A stretch of 64,000 nt of DNA from Parascedosporium putredinis (GCA_949357655.1 CASHTG010000017.1:1922001-1986000); one strand, 5' to 3'; shown: positions 26,155-40,644, numbered from the stretch's first letter. Made by a program: numbers and translations. Notes: a model not told the origin generated them from the sequence alone.

Positions 26155-29100
26155 CTAGCCCTGTTGCGTTTTCGGCTTCTTCTTCTTGTGCTTCCCGCTT
26201 TGCTTGAGCTCAGCCCGGGCGACCTTCATCAAGAGATCCTCATCCTTGACAGGGATCCACGAAGTGAGGACCTTCATGGCGTTGTCAAAGTCGGAATCCA
26301 GGATGGTTTCGCTAAGAGCATCCATGAGCGCCGTTGCTGAAGCATGAAGCACGTCAAGATGGGCAGTCGCTGCATCATCGTTCTTCGACTTGCCTTTGCC
26401 ACTGTCCATCTTGGATGAAGAGGCCGCAGCGGTGTTCGGCGCCGGTGAGGGCGCGGGCTTTCCCAAGAGGAGAAACACGTCCCATACGCGTAGTTGCGCG
26501 GGGAAGGGGATGGAGAGGTTAAAGAGTGTAAGATACCAGCGAGTACCAAAGGCGGTGGCATCGATGCCCAGCTCAGAGAGCTTCGTCGCGACATCTTTCC
26601 CGGCTAGCCATCGGGTCTCGAGGTCGGAAAGACAGGCGAGTAAATTCTCGAAGCCGGCGCTGTATAGTTCGGAGAGCCCGCGCAATTGCCACATTCGAGC
26701 CATCATGACGAAGGCGCGTTCTTCGTCGAAATAGCAGAGCAGGGTAGCGGCTAGGGACGCCATGCCCTGGACATAACCAATGTCAGGGAAGTAGAGGGCC
26801 ACGGCGCGCAGGACACGGAAGAGCAGTCTCTGGCCACCACGGTAGCGCCGGCGGAACATGATGTGTTGGCTAATAGTGCGGGGCACATCGAGGTCGATCT
26901 GACCGTCGTACTCGCAGGGCTCACTCTGCAAGCGACTAAACTCTGCCACAAGTTGCTCTTCGGAGGGTGCGTTTGGATCAGCGCGGGCGCTGCTAGCGAG
27001 GAACGAATACCAGGCAGCACCACGCCAACAGTCGGGAATGCCCTTCCAAGTGCGGTCCACGAGCTTGGGGTTCTTTGGATCGAACTCGAATTCCATACCC
27101 TCGCCGTCGTTGCCCTTCTTAATCACTTTGGCCATGCGGCGCCACTTCTCGGCGCGCTCCCATTCCTTCTGCTTTAGGGTCTCGGAAAGAACGTCGGCGT
27201 TCTCATCCTCGGCGATATGTGTGATGCCAGGGGCATGGGTGAGCATCTCGCCCGCTTCATCGGCCCGTCTGCGATCCCTGTTATGGGGGAGCAGGTTTGC
27301 GGCTTGGCGTAAGGTCGAGAATGACGAGCGCCTCGAGGCCACGGAGAGTTCGGAGGCTTGGGTGTGGAGGGATCTAGCAGAAACCTTCCTTCCCGGCACG
27401 CGGGCGCTGTTGAGCTCGGACGGATCGCGTGTCGTCAAAAAGTTCCTCCTTCTCGACGTTGCGCGGCCCCGGCGGCCAGGGTTGTCCGCCAGGGATCCGG
27501 CGGTATGTTGGGGACGAGGCCGGATGAAACCATATCGGTCGACATCGGCCCCGTCAATATCTTGCCAGTCTTCAGCTCCGCCAGCAAGTTCATACTCGAG
27601 CCTGACTAACTCGGGCGGAGGAGGGACCGAAGATTCGGCGGATATTGAAGTACGCTGAGGTAGGACTGGGAGTGACAGTCCGGCTTCGGGCTCGCGGCTA
27701 AACACGTCGAACAAGGAGAAAAAAGCACAACAGGTTAGCCAAGTGAACGAAATGTTAAAGGTCAAGAGACAAGAGAAAGGCACAAGAGGATTCATCTCTT
27801 TGTTTTTTTCGCCCATTTTTCTTTCTTGTGCGGGGAAAAAGAAAAGAAGAAGAGGTCCAATGCAAGAAAACGGAGCAAATCAAGTGCGGGAGACCAAGGA
27901 AAGCGTACGTGTCAAGCGAGTCCTTCTGAACGGGGTCCTCGGGGGTGGGAGCCAGGCGCTGACCCGATGAGGATGGGGGTGCACCCAGCTCCCAGTTGAA
28001 GGCATCACCAGCTTCATAGAGCGATCTCACCTTTAGAGACTCCCTCTCTACATCTGCGGGGAGAACGCGAACGCGTGGGATCGCCGGCGGGGGTTCGTCG
28101 GACGTCGCAGCATCGGGGTTGGGCGGCGATGCATCGTCGCTGGCTGCGGAAATGGCGGTGGTTGTTGCTGTTGTGGGAGTGGTGCTGGTGGCCGGAGCGG
28201 TGGCGTCTATGGCGGTGGGGATAGCCGTGGTGTGGGCGGGGCTAGTAGTGGGACGGGAGGCAATAGTCTTGCTGTCGGGAACGGCGGCGGCGTGCTCGAT
28301 GGCCGAGGTGGAGTCGTTATCGGTCATGTCTTCGCGAGGGAGGGCGCGCTTCCTCCAAACATGATGCTGCCGCGTTTGGAAAAGGTGACGTTGGTTAAGA
28401 AATCGTCGTCAAGGAGGCTGTCTGTTGGGATGGAAATGGAAATGGGGAAAACTGCCCCTCTGGCGTATGCGCACTGTGATTGGTGGCAGGGCGTTTCGGG
28501 GAGGACGGTGACGGTGGTCCGTGTGCCACACTGATTCTTGTGGGTTGCTCTGGCTCTTGGGCACCACCCCCACCACTCGTCGCCTCTAGATTTGGGAAAG
28601 ATTGTCCCGGCTGTTTGGGGGTGGAGCTGGCCCCGTCGATCCCCATTTCCAAAGGTGTCGCCATCTCGACCATGCTTCTCTTCTTCAAGCGGGTCGACGA
28701 GCCGACGCGGAAGCTAAAGCCTCTGCCAAGCCTGCGCTGGGATGTGGTCGGGCTCTTGGGGCTTTGAGGTGGCTGGGAGAGTTCAGAAGAGGCTCGAACG
28801 GGGTCCTGGGGTCGAAGAGCTTTCGGTGAGAGAGGAGGTGGAGGTGCCGCTCGGGGATGGAGTTGGCGAGCCACCAAGGGCGCCTTACCATCGTCATCGG
28901 GGCCATCACACTCGAAGCGGCGAGCCGCAAGAAGCTCCTTGATGGCGAGGGCAGAATCCTCATCGAGCACGACTGGCGACTCAATCAGGGTGGGAGATTG
29001 TGTGATGGCTGGTGATGTGGCGGGGTGGCTTGAGGTCTCCAGCTCTAGACCGAGCTCTTTGTCATACAGGATAGGTGTATCGAGCTCTTCCTCGTATATC

Positions 29101-29449
29101 GTTGTGGCTGATGAGGCACTAGGGGCGACTGAGTCCCTCTTCCATTCATCACCGCTGTCGGTAGTTGAAGAAAAGTCGCTCCTCAAAGCCGGATGCTCTT
29201 CAGCCGGAGGCATAGGCGGGGTCTGGCCACTCATGAAGAAAGACATAGCGGGATTCGACGATATGGTTCGTAGTGAGGCGGACCCCGAGCGCGCCGGAGG
29301 ATGTCGAGGAGCGGGTATCGGGATTGGGGGCTGGGCCTGCACCGTCTGTTCATACCTAAAGGCGACCAGGTTCGACTCATCTCGGAAGGGCATGAGGGAG
29401 GCGGTGCGGCGTTTTGACGACCGGAGACTAGAGAACTTGGGGGCGACAT
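26155..29449 (-). CDS. TBC-domain Rab GTPase-activating protein
   Basis: Stimulates GTP hydrolysis on Rab-family GTPases in vesicle traffic; the target Rab cannot be told from sequence. It starts at ATG 29,449 (frame MSPPKFSSLRSSKRR after adding one C to C5 at 29,439-29,443). A 450-residue disordered Ser/Pro-rich N-terminus ends in a conserved motif (DDDFL, SKRGSIMFGG) and is followed by a 211-nt intron 27,698-27,908 (donor GTACGC, GCTAACC branch, acceptor TTTAG), then a long second exon. The TBC domain spans about residues 727-930: IPDCWRGAAW, the arginine-finger motif IDLDVPRT (Arg codon 26,878-26,880), the glutamine-finger motif GYVQGM (Gln codon 26,767-26,769) and LRVWDVFLL. Both catalytic fingers are present, so it should be active. 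The tail is Lys-rich. Three single-base losses (29,439-29,443; around 28,444-28,451; 28,350-28,351) break exon 1; with them the exons total exactly 1,029 codons including the stop. Confidence 0.93.
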
Positions 29450-31670
29450 GATGGTAGGTATTCCGGTTTCTACACTTTGCCTCCGTGTGGCCGATTTGGT
29501 ATCAAACTCGCGTAGGTTACCGGGCTCGATGAAGATGATCTATCTCTTCCACTGTGATTATGCTTGGAAGCCAAGCTGAATTGTTACACGATGGCAACTG
29601 ACTGAGACGACCGCCGTGGGTGTGATTCTTTTTGTGATCTCGTAACCCGATTTGGAATGGGTGGGCTAGCCAATGCCGAAGTGGCAGGGATCGGGTCCCG
29701 GGATTGTTCCTTTCGGTATCTCGATGTAACACTGCCAGCAAAATCCCTGAAGAGTTTTGGGCACGCAGTGCGCAAGGTCGAACTCGAACTATTATTCGAA
29801 ACGCGATGAGGTGTTAGATCTTTGTTCCCGTTCTGGTATTCTTCTCTTCTGAAGGTTATCTCTTCGTCCCTTGTCCCAATTCCTTCACTCTCTGGTGCGC
29901 TATCTGCTCGACATCAGGAGCGCAGAGTCGAAAAGGAAAAGGAAACCAGGGCAATGGCTGAGGAAGAACGAGGAGAGGGAGAAAAAAACAGGTGTGTGGT
30001 CAGGGAAAGAAAAGAAAAAGAAAAAGAAAAAGATGTGAACAATTGAAATTTCAGAAACTGGGTGCCAGCGAATTCGGGCAGACATGGAAAGCGAGCAGAA
30101 ATACAAGAAACACGAGTGTGGGAAAGCTACTGACTGTTGTCGTGTGTTGTTGTGCCTTTAGGTTGGGCGCGTTTGAGGGGAAGCGGCGAGTTCCACGACT
30201 GAGCTCCAATCATGTAAGTCGACTTGATCGGATGTCCAAGGCAGCAAAACCAACACGACACCACAAAACTTGCGGAGTATAAACAACAATACAGAGAGGG
30301 CACGAGTAAGGGCAGGAGAAGAAGGGAAAGAAAAAAGGGGACACTCAAAACAGGAAGCTTTTGAAGAGTATGAACTTGAACGAGAAAGAATAGAATTGGA
30401 GATGTACTCACAAATTAAGGATTGTGCTCGTCACGAGGCCAAATAAAAATTTGGAGGAGGGGAAGGAGGAACCGAAAAGAAAAAAGAACCCAAAAACGAG
30501 GAAGAGGGATAGGTTGGCGGGCGTAAGGATGAACCCGAGGGTCGTCTTGAATTTCTCTTGTTCTCGAGCAGTACCGGGCTTGTTTGGGGGAGATGGACCT
30601 TGGCGAAAGGGGTCTTGGAAACTAGAGAGCAAGAGCTGGACTGTTTTCACCGAAGCCTATGTCTGGCGTAATGGCGCGTTAAGACTAGGCAGAGGGAAGG
30701 AAAATGAGAGACGAGATCCGAGAATATTGGGCTTTAAGCGCGGGTATGTCTAAGAGTAATAAGACGAGGACGGACGAGGCCGAATGAAGAAAAGGGCGGT
30801 TGAAGATGATGGAGAGACAAGGTAAACAAGGCCAATTGCTCGGCGAGAGAAGATGGTCTTCTTTTCTTTTTCTTTTTCTTCCCTCTGGAATATTCGTTTT
30901 GCGTGACAATCGTGCTGATTCGTTCTCGTGTGAATTCGTAAAAGGCCGTGATGATGCAATGGAATGAGCAGAAAAAAAGAAGTAAAGAGGGATGACCCAA
31001 TGCGAACCAAGACAAGAGAGCCCTGAGAAGGACTGTGAGAGGAGAACGGGGAAAATGGCCTAGATAACGAAAAAAGGAAGACGAAGCCCGAGAACCGATT
31101 CAAGCCAGTCGTTGTCTTGCTGGCGTTTCTCTCTCGAATTTATTCCATGTACAAGTGAGGGCCAGGGCCTTTCGTTGGTCGTGAGCGTCAAAGTCGTGGG
31201 CGTTGGGTCGAAAAAGAAAGAAAGTGCAATGGGAAGGCGTCAGGAAAGGTGGGGGAGGAACGCCACCACTAGGGTGTCGGAGCAGGGGGTTTGATTTCGT
31301 CGTCGACGTGTCGGTCCGTCTGTCGTTTGCTGCTCGTTTCTTTTTCTTTCGTGCACCTCTCCGCAGCGTACTCTCGGCGGGTTTGTGAGGAGCGGAGAAG
31401 GCGAGGGATTACTTGCAGCAGCAAAGAGAGAAGAGGACCCGAAGAATGGTCAACGGAGAGCTTGAGGGACAGGAACCCGGGGGCGGTTTTTTCAAGGGTG
31501 AGGAGAGCCACCGACTAATAAGAACCTCGAAAGTAGGGACCCCGGCAATGACTTTATGGAAGGAGGGGACGAGATTCTTAGAAAGAGGTCCAAAAAGAAA
31601 AAGAAGAAGAAAAGGAAGAAAAAGAAAAAGAACCAGGCCCACCAAAACAGGCGGCTGAGATAGATGGAGA
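29450..31670 (-). promoter_or_regulatory. CT-rich (minus strand) leader/promoter of the TBC gene
   Basis: Upstream of the TBC start the plus strand is strongly purine-rich (29,900-31,670, with many GAAAA and AAGGA runs), so the minus strand is pyrimidine-rich, matching the leader style of the other genes here. Around 31,675-31,740 the asymmetry flips to CT-rich on the plus strand. No TATA box or start site can be assigned. All open frames here are low complexity. Confidence 0.4.
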
Positions 31671-34600
31671 GATGGCGAGATGGTGGAGGCCGAATTAAAG
31701 ATATCAATCCTCTTTCATCTATCTCGTTCCCGGTACCAGTCCTTTGTCCTGCTCGGGCCGCCTCCATCCCACTTCTTTGATCCGCTCATTTTCTCTTTTT
31801 CTTTTTCTTTTTCCTCCCGTTTTTTTTTTTTTTTTTTTACCCACCTTACTACCTTTCCTCTGGTATCTCAAATTGTACCTTCTATATTCTCGATGCCCCG
31901 TTAGTTTGTCGCGGCTCCAGTCTTCTGACCGTTCATCACTGAGCAGTTCGACCACATGTCACCTTGACCCCAACGAAGCGAGGACTAGCTCCTGCCTCCA
32001 CGGTCCAACAATTCTGCTCCACGTCTGCGACGATACAAACGGCGGGCATTCTCATTCTGCGTCTGCCTTTGCACGAGCTCTTTTTTTCATCTTTTATTTT
32101 TGAGCGATCCTACTAGCGTTGCTTTTCTTTTATTTTGCCATCAATCTCATTTCTGCTCCACAGAAGCGCAGACACATCAACCGAGACCCTCTCATTCCCC
32201 AGCTGTGGCGGCGTGCGGCAACCACTTCCGCGGTCCCAAGGGCCCCCAATGCAGGCTTTGCGGCGTAACCTTTCCACGGGCGATCCAACATGCAGGGCCT
32301 CTGAATCAAATTGGGTTTTCTTATACCGTTCTTCTTCACAGTTCACATACAAGTACCTCGCTACGCACTTGAAGAAGGCAATAAAAAAAGAAGAAGAAAA
32401 AAGAAGAAAGAAAGGGCGTGGCAACGCTAGGGAGTCGGTGTCTACCTTGCCCACCCACCCAGGTCACACCTACTTTTCACGCTTTCCGCTCTCCACCGCT
32501 CCGTTTGTGTCAAATTCAACCCTTTGCAAGCAACACGCATCGTCAGCTGGACCCGCACTTGACAATCCACATACCCGGAGCCACGACGCAGCCATTGCGG
32601 AGATTAAGATCGATCTAAACAGAGCATACATGTGCCAAGGGAGAGGTGAGAGAGAGACGGAGAGAGTAAATAGTCTCAATAAGGCAGAGTAATGGATACA
32701 TGTAGAGGTAGGACGCGAGAAGCGGGAAGACAAGAGACGAGAAGCGGGGGCTTCAGTGACTGGCTGGTCCCACCTAAAAGGGAAAAAGAAGGGAGGAAGA
32801 GAGAGGGAGCGATACATGTACCTAATGGAACCGCTTGATACAGAAACCTGGCTCTTCGCTTCGACTTCAACACAACAGTCGACTGCCGTTGAGCGGGCCA
32901 CTTCAAAAACAGGATTGCGTGAGGTCTTGACGCTAGTCTGGGTAGTCGCACCCAAAGTCTCGAACAACCCTCCATACATGCAGTAGGGGAGCCTTGCCCA
33001 CCAAGCTCGAACCCTCTCGCACCTCCCGCGGGTTTCCGTCCTTCGGGCGTCCGAACGGAGGGCGTTTAACCACGCTCTCTGCGCTACAGGGAGTATTCAA
33101 ACTCTCTGAGAACACCATAAGAAATAGGGTAGTCACCGATACAACACGGCATGGATGAATCAATCCTCCTCCTCCTTGCATGTGTATTCGTATGATCAGG
33201 ACTCACCTCGAGGATGAAAACCAGTGCCCTGAAAGAGATGTTAGGATGTATCAGTTCCAAACCAATGGCCCCAGAGATGGTTTGCCAAGGATATGAGACG
33301 CACGCAGCGATCAGTTCAATTTGACGGGATACACCAATGAAGGACATGCATTTTACATGCAAGGGACCACTCACTTGATGTGGCATTAGCTCCTGCCAGC
33401 ACTGTACTATCAAATTGAGATTGATTTTGTGAAGAATGCGAAAATCGACCCTAAACAAGCAAGAGAAGAATAGAGAAAGGGAAAAAAGGAAGAAAAAAGA
33501 TAACGACCAAGGAAGAAGTAAATAAATTCGACATCACTTTACTTGGGGGAAACGACGAAATGAGCTGAACGTGTAAGTGGAACAAAGAAGAGCAAGCGTT
33601 TGAAGATTGTTCGTTTGAATGGCTATGCAGGAAATCAAAAGGAGTTTCTTGCTGTGTGTCTCTTCACTACATGAAATGATACCTCTGTGGGGATGAATCA
33701 AGAAAAAGGACGAGGGGAGAGAAAAAAAAAAAGAAAAGAAAAAGAAAAAAAGAAAGGCAATATGTGAATTCAAGGCTTAATTCTGCTCGAACCGAGTTTT
33801 TCTCCTCCTTTTTCCTCGTTAATATCCATCATGTCCAGTGACACCCCAGCCGTCCTGGAGATCCTTTAAGCGAAGCTTCCTACCCAAGACAGACCAAGAT
33901 AGGCGGACGGGGTGGTGCATAACATGAGGAATTAAATAAACAAGCGATATGCCTCGTGAAGAAGTCAGTCGACAACTGTGGGAAGCTGAGATCGATAGTG
34001 AATTCAAAGGGCGGAGAGAACCGAGGTATCAGAAGTCAGGAAGGCGAGTCGAGAAGGAAAATTTCTTGAAAATGGGAGAAGTACAAAATGGAAACTTGGA
34101 AGTTCACCTGTAGCCGTGCACTGCAGTGTTTGCACGAGGATAAGAATCCAAGGGGCCGGCTCATCGCAGCGCCGGGTGGCGTCTTACACAGACAAACAAA
34201 GCAGTACATGGACACGATATACTTAGATCGAGGAATCTTTGGCAGCATTGATCCTTGCAACCACGGACAGTGCCTTTGCTTCTCCTCCGTTGCGAGCGGG
34301 TTTGGGTTTAGACCTAGTGAATTGCTGGGACTATGTTGATCGATTGTGATGCTAATTGTAGATAGATGGCCTCAGCAGATCCATCAATAGATCCAGGATG
34401 GATTGATGGATGTGACAGCTGCAGCACTTCCACGTCTCAGTAGGCAGGTACGGAGACCTGCATTGTCGGGAAATGAGTCGAACGCATCTCCCCTTCGTCT
34501 TCCCAGACCGAAAGGGTTACGAGAAAGGACAAGAGAGGGAGGGGGCCGCCAAAACGGGCTTGGTGACCCTCTCCATCGTTTGATATTTGAGTGGCCTGGA

Positions 34601-37600
34601 AAGCCTCCATTGGTTGATATTTCCAAGATCAAAGATTGATGGTCCGCTGTCACCCTCAGATTGGTTTTCTTTTTTGGCTCGCTGCTTCTCTGGCCAACCA
34701 CTTCCGGTCGGCCCCTGACATATGCGACTATTTCGCCGCTAGCTACAATTGTGGCCATCCGCCCACCCTGCTCATCCACGGATGCGGGCAGATGCATTGC
34801 AGCTTGAGCCATCGCCAAAGAAAGAAGAAGAAAAATTGAACCCCTTAAAAAAAAAAAAGCTGCTCCTCTCTTCTGTCCTGGCAGGTCCGGCGCTTTCTCG
34901 TCTCTGTACCCCAAAACCCTCTCGCTGCGTTTCCGTGTCCACCGTTGCCCGCCACCCACGCAAGCGTCGAATTCCCTCAGCTTGGCTCGGCAGTAACGTG
35001 CACGTGGGACGACTCGCAGCAGCTGCTATTCGTAGTGGGAATACATGGATCTAAGGATTCCATAGGGCGGACAAAGGTATTAGAATCCCAATCAGGAGCA
35101 ATTCCTAATATACCGCCGAGGTAAAGAGGTAGGTCTCCTACCTTGGACTCAGCGCCTGCACGGGGTTCGATGGCGAATGTGGACAAGATCACGAGCCCGC
35201 CGGCTCGAGGTTGATGGGAATAGCCCACGCGTATATCCTGGATGTATGAGTCAATCAATTCCCTTCTTCTTCTCGGGGCTGGCCTCACCCAGCTTTGGGA
35301 CAACGACGCCAAAAAGGCGGTGGAGAAGTAGAGGAATTGAACGGAGGGGCGGAGAGTATCATCTAGCCCAGCCCCGCAAACACTCTATGGCTATGGCCAG
35401 TCACCTTGAACCATGGGTTGGGTTGTAGACGTCCTCGTTTTCCTTTTCCTTTTCTTTTTCTTCTTCTTTTTCCCTCCTTCTCCTTGGTATCCTCGAAACG
35501 GTAGCGAGTCTCGATTTCTATCGCGCCCCTCCACACTCCTCCACATTCTAACCAAAAAGACGCGGCTCTGTCAATGCAAGGTCGCCACCCGGGAATTCCT
35601 TCTTTCCCCGTGCTCTTTGCGCTTTCTTTCCCGTTCCCATTCCTAGACGCCCTCGCCTGGCTCCTTTTGTCCATGTTCTTTTCCCGTCCTGCAAGTAATA
35701 TAGCCGTACCTCCCAGCCGTCATTGACTACTCACCTGACGGGTTCCAGTACATTTTAGATTGATAGATTGTCGGACTGTGCTAGCGCAAGGCAAGGCGCT
35801 CCACGTCCACCTCTTTGACTAGTACGCACACATGTGCCCACCTCGCACTTAGTACCTAGTCAGCTAGTGTAGATAAGGAAGGGTCCAATTGAGGAGAAGG
35901 TGGGTTGTTTGCGAGGCTTTCTCCAGCCCTCCGAGATTGCGGAGTATTTCCTCAGATTAACAGCCCCTAAGCCGGCCCGCCAATGGTCGGCCCCAGACGC
36001 CTCGACCGATCTCCCGGGAGGGGCGGAACAGCTTCGCTAGCGCGATTTCTTGAATTGAGAACTGTGTGCGCTTTACTTTTCCCTCTAAAACCCCCTGCTC
36101 CTCCCAGGACGAAGGCCAGGGTCGGTCAAGGGCTTTGGCTTATCACGCCGTGTGAAAGTGAGGGGCCAGCCTCACGGCCGCTCCTCGCTGCCCAAGACTA
36201 TATGGAGGGGAGGAAACTCAGCCAGCGGCCGGGAGTTGGTGATAAATAACAGGGCGTGACTGGTCACCGTCAAATTTATTGGCCTTCCTCATGGCCGGGC
36301 CTTCGTTGGCGGCCTTCCATTCCATAAATGCTTTGCCTCCCCTTCAAATCTCTTTGCACGACGAAATGATAATTGGCCTTTATTGTGTTACTAAAAAGGG
36401 ATGGGCGGTCTCCTGATGCGTCCAAGATTTGGGAACGCACTTCCCCTTCTGTCCGTTTGCGTTTTTTTAAAAAGATCTTCAAATGGCACTTCCTCTTCCA
36501 GAAATGTCGACAGTTTGGGCGGTGGCTTCTTTCGCCAAGTACCATACCCTCTAATGCTCAGCCATCTTCCGTTGGTGACTTGGCTAGCTAGATCATGCAA
36601 GGCACGCCGCGGGGCTTGGTGGAAGGGAGGGGAAGATGGTAGCACTGGGCTCAAATGCAAGGGGCACGAAGATTTAAGTGTATAGATCCGTAGATGACTG
36701 TAGCTAATGTGCTTTGGTTCGGTCGGGAAAGCCGCCCACGCCCAGATGTTGTTTCCTGCATTCATGTTGCCGAAGAACGGGGACAGGAAAAAGAAAAATT
36801 GAGAGGGCTGGACAAGCGAGGTAGTCGAATCTAATGGTTCCATCTACCATCTAGTGTAAGAGCACACATACTTGACGTACCAATCACTGGGAGAGAGTTA
36901 CACTGACCTTGCAAAGATTTGAAATGATGGCGGTACAATCTTTGGTTGGGTTTGTGTGTGCTGTCTGGCATGCACCTCGCGAACATGGCACTCTGTAGTT
37001 TCGAAATCGACCAAGGGATGGAGGATCAATCTTGATGGCCTTTTTTCAACGAGATCCGAATTTTTAGGATCGAGACCGTACATCAATACAATGGGTCCAT
37101 AGATCCATTCCATCTATTCATCCACCTCACTCAATACATGGATCGACCTACTCGCGGTCTACTCGCGTAAGGGTAAGGAAAGACACCGACTAATAAAATC
37201 GAGCCCCATTGCATTGCTGGTCGCAGTGCTCTCTTTGAATATCTCGCACATGTCACAACACCTGAAAATTGGACGTGGCAATGCAATGCTCACTTTGGGC
37301 TGCTATTTCCTGCCCTTCGACCTAGGAGAAAGTCTTTCCCCGTCATTTTTGCGCATGTTCGCTATCGCTAACGCCATCGGCCTCGGCATATGAGGGCGAC
37401 TTTCTATCGCTCCATCCTGCCCTCCCTTCCTCTACATGTAACTTTTTCCTTTTTTTCCTCTTTTTTTTTCTCTCCTTTTTCTTCTTCTTCTTTTCGTCAC
37501 ACACTGAGCAGCCAACCACAGATCGGAGGGATGCATCGACCCTTGCATCAACGACCAAATTGACGTGGCCAATTTAGCCAAGTCACCCGACATGCGGGTG

Positions 37601-40519
37601 CGAGCGGGAACCATAAGGTGCAGCAAGTATAGCCAACTGTCTTGTCAGACCTAAGCGAAAGTACATGTCGAGAGGGCCCGATGATGGAAGCCGGAAAAGG
37701 GATTCCCAAGGGTCCTGCCTTGTTACGCCACCAACGTGTGTGGGAGCACCGGTAGCTACATGTAAGTCTTGCGAGTCGTCGAGGAACGCTTTTCACCCGT
37801 GCCACCATTCTCCGTGTGGACGCCCATTGATCAACCTAAGCTGTGCCTGAGTATGCTGGCGCTTTTTCTTAACGAGACACCACTGTGGTTCAACCTCTCA
37901 CAGTCTTCAATGGTAGGGCCATTTGAAATTCGGTCTCTCCCTCCCCCGAAATCCCAGGCTCGCCCGAGAGGGCTGATTGAAATGCCACCGGACGTCGCAT
38001 CATCCCATGCAGCCCCAAAGTGGTCAAAAGGAGGGGGAAAAGTAAAGAGAGTCGTGGCTTCCTCGTTCAAGGTCTCGCCACCGTGAGTCTGGCGGATGCT
38101 TCTTCCCAGCCCCTTTCGAGACTTGTCCTCGAGGCTGAGAGTTCATGAAGATCAATCAAGAGGGTACGAGCAGGTGTGCGGAAAAAGCAGTGCCCCAAGC
38201 AGGGAAAAGAGCAAAGAAATATGTCTATGGGGAAAATCCCTTTCCCCATCCGCCTCCACACGCTTGCTAATCAAGTTGAACATCGAACGTCGAGGGGAGA
38301 TATCGGGGGTTTCCATTCGTTACTTGTCGACACGACGCCGTAAAGTGCTTGCATCTGGGCGGCGCCCTCTTTGTTTCCAGATCGTTATTACCGACATAGG
38401 CAATGGAGCGCGCATAGAGCATACCTCTCCGTCCGTTCGTGAATCTCCTTCAGTCTAGAGGGGGATAAAAAGAAAGCGGATACATGGAAAGAAAGAAAAT
38501 GGGGGACAACTTACCCCCAGGTAGACCAGCCTAGCAGACACCTCGGTGTTTCCTCCCACTTCTCTCAGTCTGAATCTGACCAATTCCCCTACCCTTGAGC
38601 GGAGCCTCTATCTGCTTTAGACCCTCACCTATTATGAGGTTGAACTTCTTCGTACAGGGCTCCCTACATCAAAGGCCAGCTCTTTAGACTCGTCGTTCCG
38701 CAATTGCAGCCTTTTCGCTAGACTAATGTCTACATATAGTGTACCATGCCTGACCTTTTTTCATCCCCGTGCTCTCTACATGTAATATTAGGGATGACTC
38801 GCGGCGAAATTAGACTGAAGGAGCGGGATGCCATGTTTCTTACGAGCGCTCCTTCGATCTCCTGCGCCATCGAGATCAGGTCGAAATTTCACCTGTAAAG
38901 TGGGTGTCTTCAACACTCCAGCTCCACTTGCAAATATTGAAACGCGTATTTTTGTCTCATCGAACGCAACACAAGGAATTTGATTCAGCCTTCCACGATC
39001 AATGGAAACCCTTCATTGTTTTGATGGATGAGAGCGGATGGTTACAATGGATGTGCTGACGTTGATATTGACATCCATTGATGAGAACGATCTCGAACAT
39101 TGACCCTCTACTACATGTACTTGTATAAAATAATAGCGAAAGGTCCAAAATAGAAATGACCTTCACAGGGCAGTTATCAAGTTCAATACTTGCGGGCCGT
39201 ACTGGTTGATATATAAATTCACTATAATTGATTTGTACCTGCAGTATCGTTCACACCTCGTACTCTTGTTTGACTGATCCATAACATCCAATCCATATGT
39301 CATTGATGGGTACATGTAGCTTCAATTCAGTCACTACATGTCCATCCATCGATCCAGACACCTTTGCACATCACGACCATTCCAACATTAAACTATCTCC
39401 CTACGCAACCCCTCTTCGCCATGTTGCTTGGCTTCAACGTCTCTTCGGATAGCATTTGTAAAACAAAAGGATCATGACGCGGAAAAGAAAGTTACGGCTC
39501 CGTTCCGCTCCCCTCGGATGTCCTTCCCGTGTCTTCAAGTCCCTTGTCCTCGCTCAACGTTTGCAAGGATGATGTTTTCCTGGAACTCGATCTCCCTCAG
39601 GAAGGAAGGGATGGAGATCGTAGATGACTTGAGCTTCGCTTGTAGATTTTCTGGTACGGGTGGGAGTCACCGCTTGCTCCCCCAAGTCTCAGTTGAGAGA
39701 CATTTCTTCTACAGAAATCTCCCAGGTTCAAGGACAAGTACTGTTTTCGGTTCATCTCATTCATCTTCTCGATCTGCCTCGTCTCTCTGTGCGTCAGAGG
39801 AAAGGACTGAAGAGAAAAGGTGAGAGAGAAGAAAACATTGAGATATCTCGAACAGAGACTCTCCTAGTTTCGGGGGGGTTGGAGAGCACGGCTTGAAGGT
39901 CGCGACAGAACACATTGAGATCCATGAATGACGAACAGGTTGAACTCCGGTAGCCTGATCCACTCCCTCTTCTGTTGCAATTAGCTCACGATCGTCGTGT
40001 TCTTTCCCTCTTCTTCTTCTTCTTCCCCTTGATTTCAGTCTTCATGGCCGCATCCGCTAGTTGTGAACATTCCTTAGAGCCCCCGCTAAGAGCTGGACCC
40101 CGTCGGTCATCCATGCTCTCGCATGTTTAGTCCTGTCTTGCACCGTGAATTCCGTGTTTCCCCAACATCCCGCTTCTTCTTTGAAGGGAAGAGACACGAG
40201 ATGTTGTCTCCTTGAAGTATTCGGGCTGAAAACTCCACGTGCTCGCCGCCGCTGTAAAGATGCTCAAGCATCGCCCCTTTCAGGCTCAAAACTCCTCTTA
40301 GCGGTTTTGTGGAATCATTAGCTCTGCTTTTGAATCAATGCCGTGTATATTCGGATATATGTGCTAGTCCTCCATCACAAAGATTGATGAAAAGAAGACT
40401 GCCAAAGAAAAGAAGAAGCCAAAAAGAACGAAGCAAGAGAGAACGAATGGCAGACTTGGCAGGGGCGAGGTTAAGAAAAAGAACAAGACAGAAAAGAACC
40501 CTAAATTTTTTTTTTTTTT

Positions 40520-40526
40520 TATAAAA
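40520..40526 (+). promoter_or_regulatory. TATA-box-like element
   Basis: TATAAAA directly follows a T15 tract (40,506-40,520) and lies 119 bp before the ATG of the small ORF at 40,645. A dT tract plus a TATA element is a plausible core promoter, but AT-rich strings of this kind also arise by chance. Confidence 0.3.
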
Positions 40527-40644
40527 TAGGATAAAAGGCAGAGCTCTGTGACACCAGTAAGTTGTTGCGGGCTGAGCAGCGCAAAGGTGGGTGAAAAGGC
40601 TACGAGCGAAAGGGGAAGAAAGATCCACCCATCCAGATCAATTG

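Noticed and set aside
32135..32692. 185-aa open frame, part of whose overlapping frame has a CRLCGVTF zinc-finger-like string
   Set aside because: Only one Cys pair with no matching His spacing; the frame is low complexity towards its end. Kept only as context for the strand-switch finding.
32990..33092. tRNA-like sequence on the minus strand with A-box-like (GTGGTTAAACGC) and B-box-like (GGTTCGAGCTT) strings
   Set aside because: The T-arm has two mismatches, no acceptor stem closes, and the anticodon arm is not clean. At most a degenerate tRNA relic.
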